This document shows positions 17,589 to 27,592 of a stretch of 64,000 nt of DNA, piece by piece; position 1 is the first letter of the stretch; each line of letters opens with the position of its first letter. The stretch lies in contig NZ_CP112881.1 of NCBI RefSeq assembly GCF_026409565.1, forward strand, positions 3,045,501 through 3,109,500, in the 5' to 3' direction. Under the pieces are notes generated by a model. It worked only from the letters and a program-made list of their open reading frames with translations. It ran no database searches and had not been told where the DNA came from. The stretch comes from Sneathiella aquimaris (GTDB lineage: Bacteria; Pseudomonadota; Alphaproteobacteria; Sneathiellales; Sneathiellaceae). Position numbers and translations under genes: made by a program.

Positions 17589-19514
17589 GTGACTAAAATC
17601 TCTATGACGCCCCTTCTGGATCAGGTCAAACACCCTAAAGACATGCGCGGTTTTTCCATGGAAGAGCTTCTTCAACTCGCAGAAGAACTTCGCAAGGAAA
17701 CCATTGATGCTGTTTCGGTGACGGGGGGACATCTGGGCGCTGGTCTGGGCGTGGTAGAATTAACCGTTGCAATTCATTATGTGTTTAATACTCCGGATGA
17801 CCGATTGATCTGGGATGTCGGGCACCAGTGTTATCCTCATAAAATTCTGACCGGCAGACGGGATCGGATCCGCACGCTGCGTCAGGCGGGTGGCCTGTCC
17901 GGTTTCACTAAAAGGTCCGAAAGCCCCTATGACCCGTTTGGTGCCGCCCATTCGTCTACATCCATTTCCGCCGGTCACGGCATGGCGGTCGGGCGGGATT
18001 TAAAACATCGCGAAAATAATGTTGTGTCCGTTATCGGTGATGGTTCCATGAGTGCTGGTATGGCCTACGAAGCCATGAACAACGCTGGGGCAATGAACAG
18101 CCGGCAGATCGTTATTCTGAATGACAATGATATGTCGATTGCCCCACCGGTGGGAGCGATGAGCGCGTATCTCTCACGGCTCCTGTCAGGGCGTTCCTAT
18201 CGCAGTTTGCGTGAATTGATGAAGCAGGTCGCGTCTCATCTACCGGATCCGCTGGAAAGAACAGCAAAGCGCGCAGAAGAATTTGCCCGTGGGATGGTCA
18301 CAGGCGGTACATTATTTGAAGAACTTGGCTTTTATTATGTCGGCCCCATTGACGGGCATAATCTGGAACATCTTATTCCGGTTCTGAAAAATGCCCGCGA
18401 CTCAGAAAATGGCCCCATTCTTATTCATTGTGTAACGCAAAAGGGCAAAGGCTACGCCCCGGCTGAAGCGGCGGAAGACAAATATCATGGCGTCTCCAAG
18501 TTTGACGTGATCACCGGTGCACAATCAAAAGCAACTCCGAACGCCCCGTCCTATACAAAGGTTTTTGCCCAAAGCCTTATTCAGGAAGCCGAAGCCGATG
18601 ACAATATCGTTGCGGTGACCGCCGCAATGCCTGACGGAACTGGCCTTAACTTGTTCGCAGAAGCCTTCCCGGACCGATGCTTTGATGTGGGCATTGCCGA
18701 GCAGCACGCCGTAACCTTCGCTGCCGGCATGGCGACAGAAGGGATCAAACCCTTTGTTGCGATCTATTCAACGTTTCTTCAACGAGCCTATGATCAGGTC
18801 GTACATGACGTTGCCATTCAAAACCTACCTGTCCGTTTTGCCATCGACAGAGCGGGCTTGGTTGGCGCGGATGGCGCCACGCATGCTGGTTCATTTGATA
18901 CAACCTATCTGGCGACCTTACCCAATATGGTCGTCATGGCCGCCGCGGATGAAGCGGAACTGAAGCATATGGTGGCCACTGCTGTTGCCTATAATGACGG
19001 TCCGATTTCATTCCGCTACCCGCGCGGGGAAGGTGTCGGCGTCGATATGCCTGAAAAAGGTATCCCTTTGGAAATTGGTAAGGGGCGCATACTCAAGCAG
19101 GGGAACAAGATTGCGATCCTGTCGTTTGGCACCCGACTGGCAGAAGCCTTGAACGCTGCTGAAACACTGGAAACAAAAGGCCTGTCTACGACAGTCGCCG
19201 ACGCACGTTTCTGTAAACCACTGGATGAGGATCTGGTTCGGCAACTCGCCGAAAATCATGACGTTCTCATCACTGTGGAAGAAGGTGCCGTTGGCGGGTT
19301 TGGCAGCCATGTCATGCAATTCCTGGCTATGAACGGTTTAATGGATAACGGCCTAAAAATTCGACCGATCTGTATGGCGGATCTATATATTGATCAGGAC
19401 AAACCTGAAAAAATGAATGACATTGCCGGTATTAATGCTCGCCAGATTATCGATATCGCCTTAACGGCACTGGATCATAAAACTGACGCCAGTTCCACCT
19501 CAAACGCCCAGTAA
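17589..19514 (+). CDS. dxs: 1-deoxy-D-xylulose-5-phosphate synthase
   Basis: A 641-residue thiamine-diphosphate enzyme that condenses pyruvate and glyceraldehyde 3-phosphate in the first step of the MEP isoprenoid pathway. It is full length. Motifs include the N-terminal [15 protein letters not shown], the ThDP/metal motif [18 protein letters not shown], and the transketolase-like pyrimidine domain with [17 protein letters not shown] at 17589 is used as start; an ATG at 17604 is possible. It follows ispA by 14 bases and precedes tlyA by four, so the run from xseB onward is likely one operon. Confidence 0.96.
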   Translation: MTKISMTPLLDQVKHPKDMRGFSMEELLQLAEELRKETIDAVSVTGGHLGAGLGVVELTVAIHYVFNTPDDRLIWDVGHQCYPHKILTGRRDRIRTLRQAGGLSGFTKRSESPYDPFGAAHSSTSISAGHGMAVGRDLKHRENNVVSVIGDGSMSAGMAYEAMNNAGAMNSRQIVILNDNDMSIAPPVGAMSAYLSRLLSGRSYRSLRELMKQVASHLPDPLERTAKRAEEFARGMVTGGTLFEELGFYYVGPIDGHNLEHLIPVLKNARDSENGPILIHCVTQKGKGYAPAEAAEDKYHGVSKFDVITGAQSKATPNAPSYTKVFAQSLIQEAEADDNIVAVTAAMPDGTGLNLFAEAFPDRCFDVGIAEQHAVTFAAGMATEGIKPFVAIYSTFLQRAYDQVVHDVAIQNLPVRFAIDRAGLVGADGATHAGSFDTTYLATLPNMVVMAAADEAELKHMVATAVAYNDGPISFRYPRGEGVGVDMPEKGIPLEIGKGRILKQGNKIAILSFGTRLAEALNAAETLETKGLSTTVADARFCKPLDEDLVRQLAENHDVLITVEEGAVGGFGSHVMQFLAMNGLMDNGLKIRPICMADLYIDQDKPEKMNDIAGINARQIIDIALTALDHKTDASSTSNAQ

Positions 19515-19518
19515 GCTC

Positions 19519-20265
19519 ATGAGAGAAGCAGGAAAAAGACTGGATCTGGAGCTTGTTGCCCGCGGTCTTTGTGAAAGCCGGGCAAAAGCTCAGGCGATGA
19601 TTGCGGACGGACGGGTGACGGTAGAGGGTTTACCTGCGCGAAAGCCAAACCAAAAAGTCTGGGATTACACACCGATTGAAATTGCCGCGGTTGAAATCGA
19701 ATGGGTCGGACGCGGTGCACACAAAATTATCGCCGCCATTGACCATTTCTCGCCGGTGATAAAAGACCGTGTTGCCGCAGATATTGGGGCGTCAACTGGC
19801 GGATTTACACAGGTTCTCATTCATAAAGGCGCGGCTAAGGTTTTTGCTGTCGATGTTGGTCACGATCAACTTCACCCCAGCCTGATCGATCATCCACAAA
19901 TCATCAATATGGAAGGCATGAACGCCCGTCATTTGACGACGGACGATATACCGGACCCTCTTGACTTGGTTGTCACCGATGCCAGCTTCATTTCCTTAAA
20001 GAAACTTCTGCCGGCGTCTTTAGGGCTCTGTGCGCCCGGGGCCATGCTACTGGCGCTGGTTAAACCGCAATTCGAGGTTGGTAAAGGCAATCTTGGAAAA
20101 GGCGGCGTTATTCGGGATATCGAACAGGCAGAAGCGGTGAAAGAAGATATGGAACGCTGGATCAACCAAATGCCCGGCTGGCGATGCCTCGGCTCTATTG
20201 ACAGTCCGATCACGGGAAGTGATGGCAATCATGAATATCTGATGGGAGCTCAGTTTGATGGATAA
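19519..20265 (+). CDS. tlyA: TlyA family rRNA (cytidine-2'-O)-methyltransferase
   Basis: A 248-residue protein with an N-terminal S4 RNA-binding domain (KRLDLELVARGLCESRAKAQ, then GRVTVEG) and an FtsJ-like methyltransferase domain. The SAM motif is ADIGASTGGFTQVL (about 89-102), followed by VTDASFISLKK and LVKPQFEVGKG, which carry the Lys-Asp-Lys catalytic set. TlyA enzymes methylate ribose of cytidines in 16S and/or 23S rRNA. Linkage to dxs and to another RNA methyltransferase gene is common. The gene overlaps the next by eight bases. Confidence 0.92.
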   Translation: MREAGKRLDLELVARGLCESRAKAQAMIADGRVTVEGLPARKPNQKVWDYTPIEIAAVEIEWVGRGAHKIIAAIDHFSPVIKDRVAADIGASTGGFTQVLIHKGAAKVFAVDVGHDQLHPSLIDHPQIINMEGMNARHLTTDDIPDPLDLVVTDASFISLKKLLPASLGLCAPGAMLLALVKPQFEVGKGNLGKGGVIRDIEQAEAVKEDMERWINQMPGWRCLGSIDSPITGSDGNHEYLMGAQFDG

Positions 20266-21532
20266 GCTGGAACTAACGGTCGATCATATCGGAATGAACG
20301 GCGATGGCGTTGCCTACCACAACGAGCGACCCTATTATATCCCGTTCACTGCCCGTGGAGATCGGATTCTGGCGACGGTCGGAGAAAAACGGGGTAAAGG
20401 TTTTGCCGCGTCTATTGACACAATCCTTTCCCCCTCTCAGGATCGCCAGACACCAAAATGCCGGCATTTTGGAAGTTGTGGCGGATGCGGTTTGCAACAT
20501 CTCAAACCAGATGTGCTGGCGGATTGGAAACAAGAAAAAATCCGGCAATCCCTTCAATCAATCGGCGCGGCAAAGACAACCGTTGGCCCGGTTAGAACCA
20601 GTCCTGAATACTCACGCCGGCGGGTAGAATTTATCGCCGCCAAGCGAAAGAAAGGCGTCATGGTTGGCTATCATCTTCGCCGAAGCCATCAGATTTTTGA
20701 TGTTGGGGAATGTCCGCTGATCACATCGCCACTTCTTGCGCTGGTTAAACCCTTAAGAACGGTTCTCGCAGACGTTATGCCACGCAACAGTCAAGCCCGC
20801 TTAACAATCAGCGACACTTTAAATGGTCCTGACTTGTTGATCACCGGTCCCATTACCGCAGATCTTGATGCGCGTGAGCGCCTTGCGACATTTGCGCAGA
20901 CAGAAAAATTGTCCAGAATTGCCCTGATCAATGAGGGCGACAACATGCTTGAGGTCATTGCCGAACTCAAACCGCCCCTGATCCAAGTTGGCCGCAACAC
21001 GGTTGCTATTCCCCCCGGTGGGTTTTTACAGGCCACTCAGGAAGGACAGGATGCCCTGATCGAGATGCTATTGGATGTCCTGCCAAAAGACGCAAAAGTT
21101 CTGGATCTCTTTTCTGGATGTGGCAGTTTCTCCCTGCCTGCGGTTCATCAGGCTAAATCCGTACATGCGGTAGAGGGGGACAAGTCTTTGACAGCAGCGC
21201 TTCAAACCGCCGCAAACTCAAAAATGCTCCCTATTGAAGCAGAATACCGGGATTTGTTCCGGCGACCGCTCCTACCCGAAGAGTTTGCGCCCTATGATAC
21301 AGTTATTATTGATCCGCCGCGCGCAGGGGCGAAGGCACAGGTGGAAGAACTGGCGTTCAGTAATATCAAGACCATCATCTTCATTTCCTGTAATCCAGTC
21401 AGTTATGCGCGGGATGCAGAAATTCTTCTGGATCGGGGATATATATTGTCAAATGTAACACCGATCGACCAATTCCTCTGGTCATCCCATGTGGAATTAT
21501 TCTCGGTATTTACCAAGGCCCAGGCGTTTTAG
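20258..21532 (+). CDS. class I SAM-dependent RNA methyltransferase, TrmA/RlmD family
   Basis: A 424-residue uracil-C5 methyltransferase-like protein. It has an N-terminal TRAM domain (LTVDHIGMNGDGVAY). An iron-sulfur cluster motif (CRHFGSCGGCGLQH, about 65-78) follows, with a fourth Cys in VGECPLI. The SAM motif is DLFSGCGSFSLPA, VIIDPPRAGA comes next, and the catalytic Cys is in FISCNPVSYARD. The ATG at 20258 is preceded by GGGAG inside tlyA; a TTG one codon earlier is less likely. Whether it modifies 23S rRNA or tRNA is not decided. The stop overlaps that of the convergent gene by four bases (21529-21532). Confidence 0.9.
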   Translation: MDKLELTVDHIGMNGDGVAYHNERPYYIPFTARGDRILATVGEKRGKGFAASIDTILSPSQDRQTPKCRHFGSCGGCGLQHLKPDVLADWKQEKIRQSLQSIGAAKTTVGPVRTSPEYSRRRVEFIAAKRKKGVMVGYHLRRSHQIFDVGECPLITSPLLALVKPLRTVLADVMPRNSQARLTISDTLNGPDLLITGPITADLDARERLATFAQTEKLSRIALINEGDNMLEVIAELKPPLIQVGRNTVAIPPGGFLQATQEGQDALIEMLLDVLPKDAKVLDLFSGCGSFSLPAVHQAKSVHAVEGDKSLTAALQTAANSKMLPIEAEYRDLFRRPLLPEEFAPYDTVIIDPPRAGAKAQVEELAFSNIKTIIFISCNPVSYARDAEILLDRGYILSNVTPIDQFLWSSHVELFSVFTKAQAF

Positions 21533-22830
21533 GGTCGTTTGATAGAAAAAGGACGGATTGGGCTGTCCTGACAGTTACTAATGGCAGGACCACCCACATA
21601 ATCGACACCGAGCCTGAACGCCAATCGGGCAACCTCATCCGTTTCGACATTGCGCCATACAGACCTAATCCCTTTTTCTTTTGCCTGCAAAATGAGGGTC
21701 TGGATCCACGGAATGTCTTCTTCCTCATTGCTGGAAGCGACGATCGCCCGAACCGGTAGGTCGGAAATCGCATGGAAACAATCCCAATCCTTATCGACCT
21801 CTAATGAAAACCCCAACACATTTGGCGTTACAGAGGTTAAAATCTGCCGATACCGACTGTTGGGAATCCCGCGACCGATCCCCTCAATATTCAAAATCAG
21901 ATGCTGTTTCGTATAATCAGGAAGGCGGTTCATCATATCCTGAAAATTCTTGCGGCAATAAGCGTTTGCCAGTGTCTCCAGACAGATCGACAGAAAGACA
22001 ATCGGTTTATTGCCCTTGCGGCCCATCTCTCGCATTGCTTGACCGGTTTTTTCCAGGGCCATCAAGTCAAGATCTGTTCTTGTTCTCGTGGAACCCGAAA
22101 GCATTGGATCAGAATGAGACAAAACGGTGGTATCATCCCCTTTTCTAAGCGCGAAAACCACCTCTGTCGCCGAAATGAATTGTTTAGGATGATTAAGAAC
22201 AGATCGAAACTGAATGGTAAGTTCTTCTTCTACTTCCTTTAACTGTGTCGTTTCCCGTTCACTTGCTTCTGCAATCGCATCTTGAAAGTATTCGATAACC
22301 TCTTCCAGGTTTTCAAAACTCTCTAGATCCCCGATCAAATTAACATCAAGAACCATGGCTTCGACTGAAATAAGTTCCACACCCGGCATTTGCCCAAAAA
22401 GCAGGTTAATCAGTTCGCGGGATAATTCAAGCGCTCGAGCCTGCCCCTCTTCCCGGGTCATATTTGCAAAAATCAATGCAAAGCGGCCTTCAGCCAATTG
22501 AACAAACGTATCTTGCTTTCTTAATTTCTTAGTGAAAAACGCATTAATCGCTGTTTCGACACGATGTTCGATTTTTTCCCATTTGCCTTCATACTCTTTT
22601 TTAACATCGTCAAGCCCGACAATTTGCAGGCTACTCGCCATCAGAGTGTTCACAACTTCTTCTTTGTTGCGACCAAAAGCTTTAAGAAAATGTGCCATTT
22701 CGCCGATTTGGTGATGCTCAACCGGTCCGGTTTGCACAATCGGTTTCGTTGGCACAGGGTCGCTGTCACCCGCCATCATGCCAGCTGATTCTGCTGGTTT
22801 ATGCTCCTCTGCTTGAGACATCAACGACAT
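21529..22830 (-). CDS. degenerate GGDEF/EAL-like signalling protein
   Basis: A 433-residue soluble protein. The middle (about 85-190) resembles a GGDEF fold without the GGDEF motif: the stretch FVQLAEGRFALIFANMTREE stands where it would be. The C-terminal about 190 residues resemble an EAL domain. DLDLMALEKTGQAM matches the EAL domain start, and KGIRSVWRNVETDEVARLAF then GVDYVGG matches the loop that normally reads AEGVET. The catalytic Glu of that loop is replaced (WRNVE), and the EAL motif itself is absent. It is therefore probably a non-enzymatic cyclic-di-GMP effector or scaffold, not a cyclase or phosphodiesterase. The domain reading is mine and not fully certain. Confidence 0.65.
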   Translation of the reverse strand: MSLMSQAEEHKPAESAGMMAGDSDPVPTKPIVQTGPVEHHQIGEMAHFLKAFGRNKEEVVNTLMASSLQIVGLDDVKKEYEGKWEKIEHRVETAINAFFTKKLRKQDTFVQLAEGRFALIFANMTREEGQARALELSRELINLLFGQMPGVELISVEAMVLDVNLIGDLESFENLEEVIEYFQDAIAEASERETTQLKEVEEELTIQFRSVLNHPKQFISATEVVFALRKGDDTTVLSHSDPMLSGSTRTRTDLDLMALEKTGQAMREMGRKGNKPIVFLSICLETLANAYCRKNFQDMMNRLPDYTKQHLILNIEGIGRGIPNSRYRQILTSVTPNVLGFSLEVDKDWDCFHAISDLPVRAIVASSNEEEDIPWIQTLILQAKEKGIRSVWRNVETDEVARLAFRLGVDYVGGPAISNCQDSPIRPFSIKRP

Positions 22831-23069
22831 TTACCCCAGTATTTCCTTATAAAACTTGGCAAATTTATTCTATTCAATCCTACGATAGTTGGCAGAATAC
22901 CGTATAAAAATGGTTAATTTTCTTTCCATCCCAAAAATATCCAGTACTTAAAGAAAAAAGTTTTCGAAAATTAACCTTGCTTCTCAACGCCCTGTTAAGA
23001 GGTTTATGCGATACTTATATTTCAGTTGGATTGTACCCAAACACTTCATTTGAACTGGCAGGTATCGCA

Positions 23070-23444
23070 ATGGCAGTCGTGATTAAGTTAAACGATCACA
23101 TTTCGGAAAGGACCGAAATTTTCGAACCGATGCAAGTCGGCGTCCGTCCATTGTGCAAAAGCGATATTGAAGTTGTCGAGACACTTTTCAAAGGAAAAGC
23201 CTGCTCCTCATCCTGGTGCGGATTTTCAGTTCTCCACCAACTTCCAAAGACCCTTGTTCCGGCCAGAAACTCGGATTATTCACTTGAGCGAGCCTGCATC
23301 GCACTGTTCTTGGCAAGCCCAAACAACATACAATTCCTACTGCAAGAAGAGCGTGGCCGATACGAACGCTTTGACCAATCAGGTACCCTTCTAAAAAGAA
23401 ACAACACCATACGCGGCTTAATGCACGAATTTTTCGTCCTTTAG
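23070..23444 (+). CDS. hypothetical protein
   Basis: A 124-residue protein of no recognised family. The ATG at 23070 has AGG eight bases upstream and gives an N-terminus MAVVIKLNDHISERTEIF; an open upstream extension to 22977 would lie in AT-rich promoter-like DNA. The protein has three Cys near the middle (KGKACSSSWCGF, Cys-x4-Cys spacing) and a mixed alpha/beta pattern, with no signal peptide or membrane segment. It stands alone in a 700-base stretch between the degenerate GGDEF/EAL gene and the TusA-like gene. No function can be given. Confidence 0.55.
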   Translation: MAVVIKLNDHISERTEIFEPMQVGVRPLCKSDIEVVETLFKGKACSSSWCGFSVLHQLPKTLVPARNSDYSLERACIALFLASPNNIQFLLQEERGRYERFDQSGTLLKRNNTIRGLMHEFFVL

Positions 23445-23539
23445 CCGCGCGAAAATGCCGTCACCTCAGCCTTGCCTTCGATCTTGCAATCGATATAGTG
23501 TGCCCGCACAGTCTACAGCAGGTAATTTTCTTGAACACA

Positions 23540-23761
23540 ATGTCTCACATCCTTGATACATCGGGCCTTAGTTGTCCGCTCCCGGTATTAAAAGCCAAGA
23601 AGAAAATTAAAGAACTTCAATCCGGGGACATATTGACGGTCATTGCGACAGATCCCGCATCCAGAATAGACATAGACCATTTTTGCCATATTTCGGGTAA
23701 CCCGCTTCTTTCGAGCGAAGAAAAAAATGGGGTTTTTACCTACCGAATTGCAATTTCCTAG
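23540..23761 (+). CDS. TusA family sulfurtransferase
   Basis: A 73-residue protein with the full TusA/SirA pattern: LDTSGLSCPLPVLKAKK, where the Cys-Pro pair carries the persulfide, then LTVIATDPASRIDIDHFC. Family members relay sulfur for tRNA thiouridine, molybdenum cofactor or sulfur oxidation pathways. The ATG at 23540 gives the usual family length; an earlier in-frame start would add 14 residues with no family match. No other sulfur-transfer gene is nearby, so the recipient is unknown. It converges on the mechanosensitive channel gene three bases away. Confidence 0.88.
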   Translation: MSHILDTSGLSCPLPVLKAKKKIKELQSGDILTVIATDPASRIDIDHFCHISGNPLLSSEEKNGVFTYRIAIS

Positions 23762-23764
23762 CGT

Positions 23765-24994
23765 TCAGGTGCTTCCTTCGTTCCCCGCCTGAAAAGCCTG
23801 CACCTCGCTCGCGGACTTTTTTGACGCCTCAGATGGCGGAATATAGGCTTCTGGCTGATCAGCTTCAGTCCCTTGATAAATAGACATGGACGGAAAGGCG
23901 AATCCAGTGCCCGCACCTTCAACGATCTGTTTAATCGCATGGGCAAAGTCTTGCTTGATATCCAACCATTCCCCCCAATTGGTCGTACGGGTAAAGCAAT
24001 AAATCATGATATCGATGCTACTTGAATTGAAACTATCAGTGACCACAAAGAGTGTCGCTTCATCGGGTTGCGCAAAATCACTATTCCCAAGCAGATATTG
24101 TTTTATCTGCCCGGTAATTTCCTGTAACTGTGCCACTGATGTTGAATATTCAACGCCAATTTTCCAGTAAATCCGGCGATGGGTCATTTCAGAAAAGTTG
24201 GTCACGGCTTTATCAGCAAAAACAGCATTCGGGACAATTGTCGCAGCTTTGTCAAAACGTCGTATCATGGTCGAGCGAAACCCAATTTTCTCGACCGTTC
24301 CTTCGACAACACCGGTCACCAACACCCAGTCACCGACATGAAAGCGTTTTTCTGCCAGGATTAAAAATCCGCTGATCAGATTTTTAAAGAGATCCTGCGC
24401 ACCGAGGGCGACCGCGACTCCAACAAGACCAAAACCGGCAATAATCGGGCCAACTTTAATCCCCCAAAGCTCTAATACTGTCGCCACGCCAATGCTGATG
24501 ATAATCCCCTTCAACACTTTCAATAGGAAGGAAACCATCTCGGCTGAGAAAACTTCTTCCAACCGACCCAAAAGAAATGTGAGAGGATTTACCAGACAAT
24601 AAAGGCCCCAGAAAAGGTTCACGACAACGAGTGAACGCACAACATCTTCAGCAAAAAGATCGATGCCGTCTTTATCTGCAAGACCACTGATTTCAATTGC
24701 AAAATAAACGCCAATGACGACCGGTACGAAGCGGATGGGTCCTTCCAGTGCCTCGACAATTTGGTCATCAAGCCGGTTTTTGGTTCTGCCCGTGAACCGG
24801 ACTAATCGGTTAATGATAATGCGTGTGAAGACACCTCGTAATCCCAACGCAACAAGAAGTATCCCGAGTGCAGGTATTAAAGAATTGAGATCCAGACCTA
24901 AATAACCTGACGTCCAAACATCTTTAACAATATCCCAGAATTTCAATAAGCTTTCCTGCACTGACTTTCCCCTTTCTTGATAACTAAGGGTCAT
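23765..24994 (-). CDS. MscS family small-conductance mechanosensitive channel
   Basis: A 409-residue inner-membrane channel that opens under membrane tension and releases solutes in hypo-osmotic shock. Four or more hydrophobic segments span residues about 35-190. The pore helix and first beta-domain residues show GLVGVAVALGAQDLFKNLIS (about 190-210), followed by FHVGDWVLV, the MscS signature. The cytoplasmic vestibule domain follows, and the C-terminus is Glu/Ser-rich (PPSEASKKSASEVQAF). It is longer at the N-terminus than E. coli MscS, as in many alphaproteobacterial members. Confidence 0.92.
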   Translation of the reverse strand: MTLSYQERGKSVQESLLKFWDIVKDVWTSGYLGLDLNSLIPALGILLVALGLRGVFTRIIINRLVRFTGRTKNRLDDQIVEALEGPIRFVPVVIGVYFAIEISGLADKDGIDLFAEDVVRSLVVVNLFWGLYCLVNPLTFLLGRLEEVFSAEMVSFLLKVLKGIIISIGVATVLELWGIKVGPIIAGFGLVGVAVALGAQDLFKNLISGFLILAEKRFHVGDWVLVTGVVEGTVEKIGFRSTMIRRFDKAATIVPNAVFADKAVTNFSEMTHRRIYWKIGVEYSTSVAQLQEITGQIKQYLLGNSDFAQPDEATLFVVTDSFNSSSIDIMIYCFTRTTNWGEWLDIKQDFAHAIKQIVEGAGTGFAFPSMSIYQGTEADQPEAYIPPSEASKKSASEVQAFQAGNEGST

Positions 24995-25114
24995 ATTTCG
25001 GCCCCCCCTTCGAAAGTGTCAAGCGTGTAGAGAGAAATCGCGGTAAGAATTTAGAAATATTTATCTAATATTATTTCTTTTTTATAAAACAATTTATTTT
25101 ATGAGATTTTCAAT

Positions 25115-27559
25115 ATGTCATTAGACAAAGCCAAATCCCTGTTGCGCACACTTCTACCGCCCTTCTCCGGAAAAACGCTTTTCTGGACACCCAGAAAAAT
25201 ACTGGTGGTTCTGGCTGTGACAATGTCTGCTGCTCTCATGTTCGGACAAATTAAAGTCTCTGATAATTTCATGCTTTTTTCATTAGATGTTTTCCGCAAC
25301 AACTCCGCCGAAACCCTTAAGCATTTGGTGAATGATCGGATCAGGCTACAGTATTCAGAAAAGTTAAGCCCTCATGTGGGGGACTGGTCGCGTTTCAGTC
25401 TTTTGGTAAAGGCAGTAAAAGAAAAAAATGAAAAAACGATGACCGCCGCTGTTACCAACTTTCATGATGATAAAGTCTTCCGAAATGGGGAATTCTTTTT
25501 GGTGACAGCAAACGTCTTTGACAAAGACATGAACAGAATAGCCACATCGTCCTTGGGAAAGGGAGAAACACTCACCAAAGACACGGCCATACTGAAACAG
25601 TTGCAGGCTCGCGAAAAGGCCGACCAGAGGCAGCAATTCTCATATTACTGGCGCTCTGAACAGGGGCTACCCGTTCACAGTGTAATCGCACCGATTGGCG
25701 GCTTTCGAATTGCCGGATTTATTGAAATCGTCACTAATCCGCTGATGCATCTCAAAGGACTAGCTGAATATCTAGATGGTGATCTGGTTTATAGAAGTGT
25801 GAACGGTAGTCTATTGTTAGAGGATAATTTCCGAAATTTTACGTCCTCATCCAATCCTGAGGCTTTACCGCAATCAAATGAACACCCTTCACAAGAGGGC
25901 ACGGGGGAATCAGCAACAAAGGCTGTAGCCGACACAGCAGACACAGCAGACAAAGAGACTGCCGGATCACAGGACGTGCAATTGAACAGCCTTGATATTG
26001 ATATTCCTGCATCTAACGGGGATGTCTGGGCGATCGCCACTTTGACCCGGGATGTCAGTCGTTTCGCACAAGAAAGTGAAACCATTCGAAATTCAGCCCT
26101 GATCTTTATTTTTGGTGGTGTTGTTATCGCGTGGGCAGTGGGTGCGTTACTCCTCAAGTTTTCATTGTTTGGAAAACTGCAATCCTTTGCCAGAGCGCTT
26201 GGCGAGATCAGCAAGGGCCGTACCGATATTCCGTTGCCTCGCGTTGGTAAGGATGAATTCAAAGAAATGCTGGATGCTTTAACTGCTTTGCGAAAAAGCG
26301 TTGAAGACAGCTTTCAACTCCGCCACATGATAGAGTCAAGCCCCGTTGCGACCGCGCTGGTTGGAATGAAAGGCAGCATCTATTTCGTCAATGCGGCAGG
26401 ACAAAAAACGACCACAGATGATCATGAACCTGAAAAAATATGGGATGCAATCGGTGTTGACGCAGAGAAACTGGCGCCTATTTCCGACGCCAGTAAATTA
26501 CCCCATTCTGAAATCATTTCAATTGGATCTGAACTCTATGAATTAAGGCTCGCTGCTGTTGAAAACCCGGAAGGAAAACATGTTCGAACCATGGTTTCAT
26601 GGGAAAATGTGACAGAACAGGAAACCATCGCAGCCGAGATAAAACAGCAACGTCAGCAAGCCGAGGAGAGGGCAGAAGAAATCAGCCGTCAAAAGCTTAA
26701 AGACGAGAAACGATCACAGCAGATCGAAGAGCTTATTCATGAATTTGACGCGTCTGTCGAAGGCATGATGCAAACTGTTACAAGTTCTGCCGAGAACGTG
26801 AAAAACAATTCTCAGAGCATGTGGTCAATGATTCAGGAAACAGTATCCAAATCGGCCCATATGAACGCGAAATCTGCTGAAACATCAGACAATGTCAGTC
26901 ATGTGGCCAAAAATGCCGAAAATCTGTCTTCAACAGTTGGCAATATGCGCCGAGGGGTAAAACATTCAACCGAAATCAGCCGAAAAGCGGCCGAGCATGC
27001 CAGTCAGGCCAACCAGACGATTAACGGGCTGGCAGCAACCGCCGCAAAAATTGGCGAGGTTATTTCTTTAATTGAAAATATAGCCAGCCAAACCAATTTG
27101 CTTGCGTTAAATGCCACGATTGAAGCGGCCCGGGCGGGTGAAGCAGGAAAAGGATTTGCTGTGGTTGCCTCTGAAGTCAAAAGCCTTGCCAGCCAAACTG
27201 AAAAAGCGACTGAAGAAATCTCAACGCAGATCACAGATATTCAGAATGCCACCAGCTCTACTGTGAAAATGACAGAAGAAATTACCGAGACAATTTCCCT
27301 GATCAACCAGTCAATGGATGAAATTGAAACAACACTGGGTGAACAGGTAAACGTCATTGATGAAATCACAACAACAGTCGATCAGGCGTCCAGTGCGACG
27401 CGGGATGTGTCCGTAACCATCGCCGAAGTGGAAGATGGGGCGAACCGATCTGAAGGAGCAGCACAGGAACAACAAAATTCAGCGGATCACATGTCCAGAG
27501 AGATTGGCAATCTGTCGAACACGATCCGGGAGTTTTTGAATAAAATCCGGGCAGCCTAG
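25115..27559 (+). CDS. methyl-accepting chemotaxis protein with PAS domain
   Basis: An 814-residue chemoreceptor. Transmembrane helix 1 is at about residues 29-47 and helix 2 at about 326-349, enclosing a periplasmic sensor of about 275 residues. Its distal part is low-complexity ([14 protein letters not shown] near 275). A HAMP domain (about 350-405) and a PAS domain (about 410-505, [19 protein letters not shown]) follow. The MCP signalling hairpin has its tip at about 652-676 ([19 protein letters not shown], then [17 protein letters not shown]). There is no CheR-docking pentapeptide at the C-terminus. It stands alone without che genes. The ligand is unknown. The 5' flank is AT-rich and promoter-like. 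Confidence 0.92.
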   Translation: MSLDKAKSLLRTLLPPFSGKTLFWTPRKILVVLAVTMSAALMFGQIKVSDNFMLFSLDVFRNNSAETLKHLVNDRIRLQYSEKLSPHVGDWSRFSLLVKAVKEKNEKTMTAAVTNFHDDKVFRNGEFFLVTANVFDKDMNRIATSSLGKGETLTKDTAILKQLQAREKADQRQQFSYYWRSEQGLPVHSVIAPIGGFRIAGFIEIVTNPLMHLKGLAEYLDGDLVYRSVNGSLLLEDNFRNFTSSSNPEALPQSNEHPSQEGTGESATKAVADTADTADKETAGSQDVQLNSLDIDIPASNGDVWAIATLTRDVSRFAQESETIRNSALIFIFGGVVIAWAVGALLLKFSLFGKLQSFARALGEISKGRTDIPLPRVGKDEFKEMLDALTALRKSVEDSFQLRHMIESSPVATALVGMKGSIYFVNAAGQKTTTDDHEPEKIWDAIGVDAEKLAPISDASKLPHSEIISIGSELYELRLAAVENPEGKHVRTMVSWENVTEQETIAAEIKQQRQQAEERAEEISRQKLKDEKRSQQIEELIHEFDASVEGMMQTVTSSAENVKNNSQSMWSMIQETVSKSAHMNAKSAETSDNVSHVAKNAENLSSTVGNMRRGVKHSTEISRKAAEHASQANQTINGLAATAAKIGEVISLIENIASQTNLLALNATIEAARAGEAGKGFAVVASEVKSLASQTEKATEEISTQITDIQNATSSTVKMTEEITETISLINQSMDEIETTLGEQVNVIDEITTTVDQASSATRDVSVTIAEVEDGANRSEGAAQEQQNSADHMSREIGNLSNTIREFLNKIRAA

Positions 27560-27592
27560 GCTGCCCTGGATTGCCTCTGCTCTGGCTGGGCG

